10,231 nucleotides of DNA, taken from the NCBI RefSeq assembly GCF_000499385.1, contig NW_013654841.1, positions 2,004-12,234 on the forward strand, read 5' to 3'. Position numbers and translations under genes: made by a program. The notes below the pieces were generated by a model. It was given only the letters and a program-made list of their open reading frames with translations, ran no database searches and was not told the DNA's origin. The stretch is from Eimeria necatrix. Lineage: Eukaryota > Apicomplexa > Conoidasida > Eucoccidiorida > Eimeriidae. Of the stretch, positions 1-7,367 are shown one piece after another (positions within the stretch are counted from its first letter, which is position 1; each line of letters starts with the position of its first letter).

Positions 1-213
1 AACTGCTAGCGGTCTTATGGGATCTGCTTAGCTGGACCTTTGTTTCAAACCGCTGTTACCCCAAAGTTCCACACGCTGCAGGCGTTACAACGACGATAAG
101 TTTGTGCGTGATGAATGTGTGAATTCATGTACAATACGTTTTCGCTGATTCTGGAATCTGTTGTCAACAGCAAGGCGTGTGGCGAAGCTTTGACCAGGCA
201 TTCCTGTTGGTGT

Positions 214-444
214 TTACCCACAGTTCATATTGTTGTTCTCTACAGTGAGCGTAGACGTTTTCATGTTGCCACCGAGTAACAGGCAGAGCTTGTGCAGTTG
301 ACAGACCCGCTTCTCATCTGTGGAGGGGCATGGGTGCGCCTTGTAAGAATATTTCAAACTGAATCGTGAATTGTGACCTCTTTCTAAAATGTGGAGCTCC
401 ACGAGCTTTTGAGCGTCCGTTTTGTCAGTTTTTTTGATTGGCAT
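214..444 (-). CDS. Weak hypothetical 76-residue ORF
   Basis: This minus-strand frame starts at a real ATG with an in-frame TGA directly upstream, so the start is unambiguous if it is a gene. The first 30 or so residues are polar and charged (it begins MPIKKTDKTDAQKL), followed by a segment with three cysteines. I see no signal peptide, membrane segment or known motif. It could be a first exon, but no convincing donor site ends it. A chance ORF of this length is quite likely at this base composition, and I do not recognise a family. Confidence 0.13.
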   Translation of the reverse strand: MPIKKTDKTDAQKLVELHILERGHNSRFSLKYSYKAHPCPSTDEKRVCQLHKLCLLLGGNMKTSTLTVENNNMNCG

Positions 445-676
445 TCACTGAATGCGGTCTGTGAAATCAGCGCCAGCTGAAGCTAACAGAACAGTCCTCC
501 GTTTTTGTGCTCACGGCTTTGCGTGTGTGAATTAACACAACGTGCATCTTGAGGAAAACCTATGCTACTCCGTGGTGCATTCGAATGTTCAACAGACAGC
601 CTTAACAGTTTGCTCTGTAGGTCCCACTTGGGGCCTCCTTGCTTCCACCGTGGAAATTTGCTGAAATATGTTCAGT

Positions 677-704
677 CATGTTTTCCATCTCATGTTTTCC
701 ATCT
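677..704. repeat. 14-bp perfect tandem duplication
   Basis: The 14-mer catgttttccatct occurs twice head to tail with no mismatch (677-690 and 691-704). It is most simply a replication-slippage product, and no function is implied. Confidence 0.9.
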
Positions 705-1024
705 CCACTGAGCACAGTATAACAAACAGTGCAGTTTTCCAAGCGCTGTGTATAACAACAACATCCATTTGCGTGTTACAAGTGCAGTGCCTCAATATCT
801 CAGTAGGTTGTGTGTCATGGCTTATGAAAACATTGTAATTCTACTTTTTGCGTGTTTGCGGAATGCTTTCCTTCGAATGCTTCCACCCTATTTCGCGTCA
901 GTGAAAAATAAATGCGCACGAGGCAAGTGTCTGGATGCACCCAGGATAGGCTGGCGGCGAAACGGAAGGTTAGGCTGAAAACTTCAGTGATTTTTGTTCT
1001 GCCGCATTCCCTATTGCCGTACAG

Positions 1025-1126
1025 GGAGTGTGTGGAGTGTGTGCATACGTGCCGGAACAACCAGTTGGCGGCAACCACATCTGTTCAATGTGTGAAGACG
1101 CCTGGCTTTCTGGCATGGTTTCTGCA
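1025..1126 (+). CDS. Possible exon with paired CxxC (zinc-knuckle-like)
   Basis: A pyrimidine-rich tract ending in tacag at 1024 is followed by an open frame (open from 974 after a TAG, closed by TGA at 1151-1153). It reads GVCGVCAYVPEQPVGG, then NHICSMCEDAW. The cysteine codons lie at 1031, 1040, 1082 and 1091, giving C-x2-C-x13-C-x2-C, a spacing like that of rubredoxin-type or A20-type zinc knuckles. A GT at 1127-1128 (gcaGTAT) is a possible but weak donor. Against it, the local sequence is rich in tgtg, which yields Cys codons by itself, and another frame (912-1211) is also open across it. No partner exon or start was found, so this remains a candidate. Confidence 0.18.
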
Positions 1127-1153
1127 GTATTTGAACCTTCCTTTCTACACTGA

Positions 1154-2240
1154 AACCTGCGCGTCATTCTGTGGAGTGGTATGGCACAAGAGCCGCTCCG
1201 CGTATTCGTGACATAGGAGCAGACTTGACTCGATTGTTTGGCATTGCGGAGTCTATCACAGACGAAGACGCTTCAGAAACCAGATGCTCATTTTTGAGAC
1301 CCCTGTGACTAGCGGGTGCATAGCGGACACTTGAAGCCACGTTTTTTTCATGGAGGCAGCTAATTGAACACACACGCGCAAGAGTGGTAGAGTTAGGATG
1401 CTAGTGCATAGTCCTCTACGGACGGTGTGACATGCTGGACTCCAGATCGTGAGGAGAGGAGGACAAACATGCAGAGAGTGGCTTTGACATATATTGTTCT
1501 TGGGGCCAGCAGCACAGTGGTTTGGAGAGGGATCCTGCACCACGGTGAGGCATCTAATCTATGCAGCCTCGCTTCATTGCTCGTACTAAAGTAGAATGCA
1601 TTCTTCCGGGTAAAGCACCATAATACACGCCACCGCTTTTCAATTGGATTGTGCATACCATGCTACCATAGTCTGGAAAAAGGGTTATCGAAAGAGAACG
1701 CAAAACTCTCTGGGGCTAAAACGCCGGCAAAACAAAGTGCGTGACCGCTTGAATATTGCAGTTGGTCAGTTAACTATAGCAAAGGATTACTTCTTACTGA
1801 GCTAGGGCATGTCCTTTATAGCTTCAGCTGTTTTTCATTGTTTGATCTCTTGTAGCTATACTCTCTGCACAATACGATGTCTTTTATGCTGGGAGCTCTC
1901 ACGAATGTATAGCTTGTACGCCATCTGTTGGGGCATGGCGCGGATAGGCAATTCCTGTCGGACACATGCTATTTCGTATGGCGTTTTCTAAGATGTGGCA
2001 GTCTTCATGTAATTGCGAAATACCAGGCTCTTCGTGCATTTGTTTCGCCATTCATACGGGACAATTTTCGGTCACAGGGTGTGAGCGTTTTACTTTTGAT
2101 ATTCGCAGAATCTGCTCACAGTGCGTGCAAAACGTAGTGTTTGTAAGCCGCATAGTGTGCACTGGACTTCTGGCTGATTTGCCGGAACCGGGCAACCGTT
2201 CATAATTTGCGGTGAGTCTGTGATTGGCCTGTACTCGTCA
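1154..2240. other. Non-coding or unrecognised stretch
   Basis: Only short overlapping frames on both strands occur, none recognisable. A frame at 1966-2205 contains a CxxC pair (codons at 2113 and 2122) at about the place where an older copy of the neighbouring zinc-finger exon would be expected, but the resemblance is too weak to annotate. Confidence 0.4.
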
Positions 2241-2945
2241 GAAATGGCAGCACTAATCAAAAAAGGGCGAAAGAGCTCGCGCTGGCCTAGTACACTGTTT
2301 TTCATCTGAACGGGTGGTTGCCGGCTTCACAAAATCATCAATCGCCAGAAGCTAAATCTTGCGTTTGAATTGCGGTATTTAAAACTAACAAAAGGCAGTA
2401 TGTCTTCAGAGCGTGGAGGTAGCGTCGGAAGGTGAAATGCCACCGAGCAAGCAAACGAACTGTCTGGCTAACGTATGTGTGCTTTCACTCCCATTTTTCT
2501 TGTACTTAGTACACAGGCAAAGCGTGCCTGGCGCAGCCACAGAATGCACAGTCTTTGTGTAGGTAAGAAATGATGCGTATAAACCAAGCCTTCTCTAAAA
2601 GCAGAGCATAGGCTTTGTACCTTGTACAGCGAATTTGGTAAATACGTTATCATGCGTGTGCCTCTAATGCTAGAAGTACCAAGCAAGACAAAACGTGCAA
2701 GTGAATCCAAGAAAGTGCAGAAAATAGTTTGAGTGGCGAATTCTACCCTACGTCCTTGGTGTGCCTGCATTACGAAGACAGTAAGAAAACTCTGTAGGCA
2801 CATTCATTTTCTAGCGAGATGCTGATGTTTCACAAACACGTTTTGGGAGCAGTTGAGTAATGGTTCGTTCACTCCTCCGGCAATCATTCCATTCACACAA
2901 AAGCACCTCCTCAATTCCGGTGTAGCTTGTATGTGTCTTGGACGG
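2241..2945 (+). repeat. Left copy (A) of ~1.03-1.05 kb degenerate tandem repeat
   Basis: This stretch aligns collinearly with 3267-3991. By eye the match is about 90% over 2241-2900 and then fades. In 2651-2803 I count about 16 substitutions in some 173 aligned bases. Relative to copy B it lacks one A in an A-run near 2256, lacks 25 bases near 2336 and carries 7 extra bases near 2615. The offset therefore drifts from 1026 to 1046. The pattern is that of an old duplication evolving without strong constraint. The left edge falls inside the coding 3' end of the zinc-finger-like frame, so the duplicated unit once carried at least that gene tail. Confidence 0.9.
2246..2290 (+). pseudogene. Frameshifted remnant of the zinc-finger-like gene's C-terminus
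   Basis: These bases match the last 15 codons and stop of the frame ending at 3317. That frame ends in a basic and acidic run (residues AALIKKRAKELALA). In this copy the A-run after the ATC codon has six A's instead of seven, which throws the downstream codons out of frame before the old stop at 2288-2290. No upstream part of the gene is recognisable with confidence, so this is a truncated, broken copy left by the tandem duplication. Confidence 0.6.
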
Positions 2946-2999
2946 CTAGGTATTGGCTAAACGATCCCAGGTCTTTTGCGTCGAAAGGGTGTTTTGCTA

Positions 3000-3317
3000 A
3001 TGCGTATGCAAGCGCTAGATCATTTTCGTGATACGCTGTGGCTGAGAACCAGCAGTAGACGTCTAATGCCCCGACACAGAGAGGAAATGAGGCAACAGAA
3101 CTCAGATATGCAGTGCCCAATGTGCCACTACTGCAGTTTCCGTGCTACGAAAATCACAGACGATCTTAATCGCGTGAAAAACTACGTGGAACATTGCAAA
3201 ATCCATGCCACTGGCATTAAGAATGTGCAGCGCTTCCTATTTGAGTTTAATAGGCAAAAGGTTGAGGAAAGGGCAGCACTAATCAAAAAAAGAGCGAAAG
3301 AGCTCGCGCTGGCCTAG
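3000..3317 (+). CDS. Zinc-finger-like hypothetical protein or 3'-terminal exon
   Basis: This is the most gene-like frame of the window. From the first ATG (3000) it has 105 codons, and it is open back to 2961, where an in-frame TAA stands. An AG at 2969-2970 could be a splice acceptor, so it may be a last exon. Residues 1-35 are basic and polar. Residues 38-72 hold C39-P-M-C42, C45, H65-C-K-I-H69 and A-T-G, i.e. C-x2-C-x22-H-x3-H, like a C2H2 or BED finger with a long loop (classical fingers have about 12 residues there). Residues 73-105 are a strongly charged, probably helical tail ending EERAALIKKRAKELALA. If real, it would bind zinc and probably nucleic acid or protein, but no family was recognised. 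The duplicated, frameshifted tail upstream shows the gene end lay within a tandem duplication. The 105-codon length alone is not significant. Confidence 0.35.
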   Translation: MRMQALDHFRDTLWLRTSSRRLMPRHREEMRQQNSDMQCPMCHYCSFRATKITDDLNRVKNYVEHCKIHATGIKNVQRFLFEFNRQKVEERAALIKKRAKELALA

Positions 3318-3991
3318 TACTAGTGCTGTTCATCTGAACGAGTGGTTGCCGGCTTCACAAAAGTAGCCTATCACACGTTTGCCTTCTGCATCAATCACCA
3401 GAAGCTAAATCTTGCGTTTGAATTGCGGTATTTAAAACTAACAAAAGACAGTATGTCTTCAGAGCGTGGCAGTAGCGTCGGAAGGTGAAATGTCACCGCG
3501 CAAGCAAACGAATTGTCTGGCTAATTTATGTGTGTTTTCACTCCCATTTTGCTTGCACTTAGTACACAGGGAAAGCGTGCCTGGCGCAGTCACAGAATTT
3601 ACAGTCTTTGTATAAATAAGAAATGATGCGTATAAACCAAGCCTTCTCAAAGAGCAGAGCATCGACGTTGTACAGCGAAGTTGGTAAATACGTTATCATG
3701 AGTGTGCCTCTAATGCTGGAACTGCCAAGCAAGACGAAACGTGCAAATGAATCTGAGAAAATGCAGAAAAGAGTTTGAGTGGTGAATTCTACCCTACGCC
3801 CTTGGTATGCCTGCACTACGAAGGCAGTAAGAAAACTCTGTAGGCACATTCATTTTCTAGCAAGATGCAGATGTTTTACAAGTACGCTCGGGAGCATTTG
3901 AGTGGTGCTCCATTCACTCCTCCGGCAAGCAATTTCATTTACAGAGGCGTACTTTTCCTATTCCGGAGCGGATTGTACGTATCGCTTTCGG
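3267..3991 (+). repeat. Right copy (B) of ~1.03-1.05 kb degenerate tandem repeat
   Basis: This is the partner of 2241-2945. It starts within the last codons of the zinc-finger-like frame and runs through its 3' flank. It carries a 25-base segment (near 3364-3388) absent from copy A. Identity is high to about 3945, then becomes patchy (shared attccgg, ttgta and cggctag blocks at 3960-3991). The two copies are adjacent, so the array has at least two units, and weaker resemblances suggest an older, longer one. Confidence 0.9.
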
Positions 3992-4206
3992 CTAGCATTC
4001 GCCGTAGCAGCCGTATAAGCCTCCGGCGAACTGTGTTCATGGATGGCGTTCTCTGCACTGCGCTGTGCATTTTGGTCTTGCGGTGGTGGGACAGTCACGC
4101 AGCGTGTGACTCCATAGATTTCTCCCGTCTGAGCATAAGAAGACCTGCGAGCACTTGGATTTGCGATTTACCTCTGCATTACTCCTATGGACGCCAGGAT
4201 GAATGA
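3865..4206 (+). CDS. Weak 113-residue ORF beginning in repeat copy B
   Basis: The frame starts at an ATG (3865), just after the conserved part of copy B. It begins MQMFYKYAREHLSG, and a Ser/Arg-rich segment with a modest hydrophobic stretch follows. Copy A has the aligned ATG at 2819, and a +1 and a -1 indel between the copies cancel, so both read FR-x-x-LYVS in the same register (copy A at 2915, copy B at 3961). Copy A has an in-frame TAA in the shifted segment. This could be relic coding sequence or chance. There is no known domain, signal peptide or family. Confidence 0.18.
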   Translation: MQMFYKYAREHLSGAPFTPPASNFIYRGVLFLFRSGLYVSLSASIRRSSRISLRRTVFMDGVLCTALCILVLRWWDSHAACDSIDFSRLSIRRPASTWICDLPLHYSYGRQDE

Positions 4207-5032
4207 AATGGGCATTTTGGCACTTTTGTTGGCGCCACCATCGACGCTTCAAAGCCTACATTGGAGGCCTGCTTAAGAATAGGATAGGATACGGTATTCT
4301 ACCGGGCGCAAGAGTTTGCCGGGTTCAAGGACGAAATGTTTTGATACGATAAGAAACTAACGAAAAAGTTGAGTATTCCATCGCTATGAAACGAGCAAAA
4401 TAACACTAGAATGTGGGAAGATTTTTGTTGTTACTAGCTGAAAGACCTGCACTGTTGCAGATCGTGAGCGGCCGATCCGAATCTTTTGTGACACACTTGC
4501 AGCACGAATATTTGGATCTTAACTGCATACGCTAGAGAAACGTTGCAGCAAGCAGGACATGCATATGCATATGACATTAAACTGCGCAGCGGTGAAGCTC
4601 TGTATTCACCAGGATTTACAGACAGCTCTTCTCCCAGCAGCAAAGCTTAGCAAGGCAGAGTCATCCGGGAATTATTTCGAAGGCAGTACGGAGTAGTTCT
4701 ATGCACTCATACACTAGTATGAGATGAAGATACTCCAACTCCTGGGTGTGGTTGTGTCTAGGTATTCATGAACACGCGCTGAGGCTTCCCAACACTTCCT
4801 CCAGCTGCGGAGATATTCATGTAAGCGGCGTCGCCAGCTAAAATAGCACCTAGCTCGCGAGCCACGCTGCAACGACTGGACAGGTTAGCTTGGCTGTCAA
4901 ATGTTAAAGTCAGTATGCACTTTTGCCTTTGCGACTTTCAGCAAAGCTGCGGCTCCACATTTTTTAGCTTGAGCAAATAGGCTGAGACTGTGTGCTAACG
5001 GATGGCACAATTTTTGCTTAACGCAGCTTATA
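4207..5032. other. Non-coding or unrecognised stretch
   Basis: No supportable gene. Small palindromes are present: cggta-ttc-taccg (4292-4304) and the 12-bp perfect palindrome catatgcatatg (4562-4573). Neither is unusual alone. Confidence 0.5.
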
Positions 5033-5126
5033 GAATATATATTCAATAATTTGAAGGTTCAAATCTCAAACGAAACGTTTGCACGACGTTCGTGCTCTTT
5101 TGTGGTGTCCACGCATATTGGCGCCA
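5033..5126. repeat. Run of six back-to-back perfect inverted repeats
   Basis: Read in order: gaatatatattc (5033-5044, palindrome); tttgaa-gg-ttcaaa (5050-5063); caaacg-aaa-cgtttg (5067-5081); gcacga-cgt-tcgtgc (5081-5095); gtgg-tgt-ccac (5102-5112); and tggcgcca (5119-5126, palindrome). All stems are perfect with loops of 0-3 bases. The stems are short, so the notable point is their dense packing. Function is unknown; possibilities are a chain of protein-binding dyads or structured RNA. Confidence 0.8.
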
Positions 5127-5490
5127 TTCGGGGACATGATTGTGCTACGTACATTCTTAGTGGAATGCCGCCAAAATGAAGAGGACTGATAGTTCTCTCA
5201 CTGAGCGCGAAAATTCCATTTTGAGAGCACATTGCATCTTTGTTTTTTCAGAAATAAGTGATAAAAGTTTAGCGCTTTTTTGCCGTTCAAAGATGAGACA
5301 CATGTGTATGTAAGGAAGTGGTGCTGGTAAGTACTTTGTAAACGCAGTAGGCATTTTAGTAGAACATCACCATGATTGAAGAAAACTGAGAATCGTGTCA
5401 CTGAGCAAAATACATGCATTTCAGCAAGTGCATTCCGCTTTTCTCAGGGGGTTAATTGTAATGTTTAGTGCTAATCTATCATTTGAAAGT
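5127..5490. other. Non-coding or unrecognised stretch
   Basis: AT-richer sequence with only short minus-strand frames (5157-5419) that overlap one another. I see no gene or repeat. Confidence 0.5.
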
Positions 5491-5491
5491 G

Positions 5492-5509
5492 AAAGACATG
5501 TATGTCTTT
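5492..5509. repeat. 8-bp perfect inverted repeat
   Basis: aaagacat (5492-5499) and atgtcttt (5502-5509) are exact reverse complements around a 2-base centre. It could be a dimeric protein-binding site, but there is no adjacent gene to regulate. Confidence 0.75.
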
Positions 5510-5526
5510 GTGCTCTGCTTGTTTAA

Positions 5527-5611
5527 GTTTTCTAAATGTACTATGCAGATAATCATGTAATCCCTTTTACGTTTTGTAAATGTACTATGCAGATAATCAT
5601 CTAATCCCTTT
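5527..5611. repeat. 44-bp-period tandem duplication (two copies)
   Basis: Bases 5527-5567 recur at 5571-5611 with two mismatches in 41 aligned bases, at a period of 44. The shared core is taaatgtactatgcagat. The near identity indicates a fairly recent local duplication, and nothing shows a function. Confidence 0.92.
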
Positions 5612-5721
5612 CATCTATTTCTCAACATCTGAACTCGTGGAACAATATGCGGCAAACTGCCGTTAACTTGCTGGACACAAGAGTGTGGAAACAAATGCGA
5701 ATGATAGGTCTCGACCGTGAA

Positions 5722-5864
5722 GCTATCCTGTATAAACAGGTATTTGCACAGCAGTGCAAATACCTGTTTATATAGGGCTATCCTATATATATATATATAT
5801 ATATAGGGCTATCCTGTATAAACAGGTATTTGCACAGCAGTGCAAATACCTGTTTATATAGGGC
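5722..5864. repeat. Nested double palindrome flanking an AT microsatellite
   Basis: Two identical 57-bp units (5722-5778 and 5808-5864) each form a hairpin. The left arm tataaacaggtatttgcac (5731-5749 in unit 1) is the exact complement of 5754-5772 around a 4-base agca loop, and outer bases extend the stem through one G-T pair. Between the units lies a 26-bp perfect palindrome (5782-5807, cct-(at)n-agg). The units therefore fold individually, and the whole 143 bp is also one large near-perfect palindrome. Each unit also has an inner dyad, cctgt-ataa-acagg. It resembles a foldback or MITE-like insertion or a recombination-prone hairpin, but no transposon family was recognised. Confidence 0.93.
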
Positions 5865-5920
5865 ACCTTCGGAATGTTCTGATCCATTGTATTCTGAATG
5901 AACTCAAAAGAGAAACTGCA

Positions 5921-5955
5921 CATCGGAAGATACTCACCGAGAGGTGCTTCCGATG
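5921..5955 (+). ncRNA. Stem-loop with GAGA tetraloop (possible structured RNA)
   Basis: catcggaag (5921-5929) pairs perfectly with cttccgatg (5947-5955). Inside, cacc (5935-5938) pairs with ggtg (5943-5946) and closes a GAGA loop, which is of the GNRA class. A 5-base bulge (atact) separates the helices. Several weaker hairpins follow (5958-5979, 6074-6089, 6104-6119, 6122-6137). This arrangement suits an RNA fold, but no RNA family was recognised and transcription is unproven. Confidence 0.3.
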
Positions 5956-6137
5956 GGCTTATGTTTACTCTCCCATAAGACCTTTGAATCTAGTGTGCAC
6001 CTTTTAAAAAAAGCACGTCGGGAACTTTGCATCCGTGATCATCAATTGCGGGCGAGCAAAGAACTAGACGGTGCACGGAGAGAGCCGTGACACTGCAGAT
6101 AGCTCGGTTTCAAGGCCGAATCCCTGCATGAGTAGGG

Positions 6138-6570
6138 TAATCGAAGCTCTTAAAACTGCAAAGGAAATAATCAGTGTTTAGTGTTACAAGCATTTACGCA
6201 TGAATCACGGAAGACACAAATGCCATCACTGCTTCTTTCTTCTGAAACACTGCATGTACGTGATGACAGTTGTAGAAGTTGCCTAGACTTTCGTTGGCTG
6301 TATGTAGAGAACTGGGGCTGTGAACTGCGGCTATTTGTTTGGTGTTGTGCAGGCTGTGGGTAGTTTGTGACGAGTGAACGTGTGGATATTCGCTTTGCTG
6401 TAATGTGAGACTGTGCAACGAAGCAACTAGGCAAAGGCCTCCTTTAGCGGTTACTGCTAGAGAACTATTGAACTGTAAGGGACACCTCCTTCGAAAAGGA
6501 AGGCGCAGAAACGAATGCTGCCGCATGTGCCTGAAAACACCCTTTTCCTTTCAACCATGGTTACACTCGT
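6138..6570. other. Unrecognised stretch with overlapping ORFs
   Basis: Frames are open on both strands here (a minus-strand frame of 110 codons at 6194-6526 and plus-strand frames at 6181-6363 and 6405-6605). None has a recognisable motif and they conflict, so I choose none. A small perfect hairpin, tcctt-cgaa-aagga, lies near 6488. Confidence 0.4.
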
Positions 6571-6876
6571 ATGCTTTTCCTAATGAAATGCTGCGGCGCC
6601 GTTAGAATAATTGGTTTTATTCGTTTTTTCAGTGAAAATGCAACTTCTCATAAAATGCCGCTAGCCATTAAGGCGATACAAGCGACGCCGCATCTTATTT
6701 TGGCACGACGACAGTACTTTTGCATGCTATTCGCACACATAGGCCAAGCGGCATGCTTTTTGTTTTCGCGCGACGTTTGGTCGGTATACAGTTCAGTTAT
6801 GAGGGGGCAACCCATCCTTTTTCACGGATTAAGGGTTGCTAAGCATGACGGAGTGAAACTTTGTCGCTGCAATTAA
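6571..6876 (+). CDS. Weak hypothetical 101-residue ORF
   Basis: It starts at an ATG, with two further in-frame ATGs at codons 5 and 29, and ends in TAA. The protein is mixed, with basic and aromatic residues and about six cysteines, and one moderately hydrophobic stretch (around residues 50-65, FCMLFAHIGQAACFLF) that is too short and polar to call a membrane segment. A TGCATGC heptamer at 6721-6727 lies inside it. There is no family match and no clear splice or poly(A) signals. Its only support is that few competing frames overlap it on either strand. Confidence 0.2.
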   Translation: MLFLMKCCGAVRIIGFIRFFSENATSHKMPLAIKAIQATPHLILARRQYFCMLFAHIGQAACFLFSRDVWSVYSSVMRGQPILFHGLRVAKHDGVKLCRCN

Positions 6877-6917
6877 TGAATCCCATGGCCTCGTTTGTTT
6901 ACGAAATCGGGGAACGT

Positions 6918-6955
6918 AATGGCATGAAGTGACTTGAGAGCCACTTCATGCCATT
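6918..6955. repeat. 14-bp perfect inverted repeat with 10-base loop
   Basis: aatggcatgaagtg (6918-6931) is the exact reverse complement of cacttcatgccatt (6942-6955). A 14-bp perfect stem around a 10-base loop is not expected by chance in 10 kb. It could be a small-RNA-type hairpin or a transposon-derived foldback, and it sits just 5' of another strong stem (6995-7059). Confidence 0.92.
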
Positions 6956-6994
6956 TCGAGGGACTCTGTGTCGCTAACGTAAGGAATTCGTATT

Positions 6995-7059
6995 CCCTGT
7001 CCAACAAGCTTTGTCAAGCTTGAGGTTTTCTCAAGGATAAGATAGCTTGGTGGACGGGG
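6995..7059. repeat. Long stem with nested hairpin
   Basis: ccctgtccaacaagct (6995-7010) pairs with agcttggtggacgggg (7044-7059) with two mismatched positions in 16. Inside it, cttgag (7019-7024) pairs perfectly with ctcaag (7030-7035) around gtttt. Immediately after, ggctta (7058-7063) pairs with taagcc (7076-7081). With the hairpin at 6918-6955 this makes a compact group of stems over about 160 bases, which would suit a structured transcript. Confidence 0.8.
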
Positions 7060-7081
7060 CTTAGGTTTTGGACGTTAAGCC

Positions 7082-7367
7082 TGTGTGTGCCAGTTTAGAG
7101 TCGTGGTGATCCAGAAAGAGCCTTGCAGAAACAACAGTTTCCCAAGGTGTGGTTCCGTGTGTTTGCCCGTTTGCCCTACGTCTTTGGTTTCGCATAATCG
7201 AGATGCCGTACTTTCACAAGTAGGCGGAGGCGCTAAACCCGTTTAGGCGTAACGGTGTTTCTGCGTATGTAGGCTTTGCTCTCAGTGGTGCTCTCGAACG
7301 GGTAGTGTCCGGAGTAGGAATTCTATGCACTGCGTGCGCACGAGCTATTAATCCATCCCCCAGGTCG
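7082..7367. other. Unrecognised stretch up to the large repeat
   Basis: No gene or repeat can be supported. A 5-bp stem, ctaaa-cccg-tttag, lies near 7234. The right edge is sharp: homology with the second repeat copy begins at 7368. Confidence 0.5.

Larger units (their letters stand above)
1..973. other. Non-coding or unrecognised stretch
   Basis: I see no gene that I can support here. There is one weak minus-strand ORF and one 14-bp tandem duplication, both listed separately. The remaining open frames are short and overlap on both strands, as expected by chance. No tRNA, rRNA or transposon ends were recognised. Confidence 0.5.

Noticed and set aside
912..1211. 99-codon ORF with several cysteines (YRECVECVHTC)
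   Set aside because: The cysteines come from the tgtg-rich sequence read in another frame, it overlaps minus-strand ORFs, and no domain is recognisable.
2468..2803. Minus-strand ORF of 111 codons with a homologous ORF at 3559-3849, looking like a two-member protein family
   Set aside because: They resemble each other only because they lie in the two repeat copies. In the aligned part about 11 of some 16 base differences change the residue, and a 7-base indel destroys the register, so there is no sign of protein-level selection.
5050..5063. ggttcaaatct resembling a tRNA B box (tRNA or SINE)
   Set aside because: No A box lies at the right distance and no cloverleaf arms can be drawn. The sequence is better explained as part of the tttgaa/ttcaaa dyad.
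6194..6526. 110-codon minus-strand ORF starting at an ATG
   Set aside because: His/Ser/Gln-rich composition without a motif, with plus-strand frames also open across it. No feature favours it over chance.
6721..6727. TGCATGC, a motif known from apicomplexan promoters
   Set aside because: A single 7-mer in 10 kb is expected fairly often by chance, and it lies inside an ORF rather than upstream of a supported gene.
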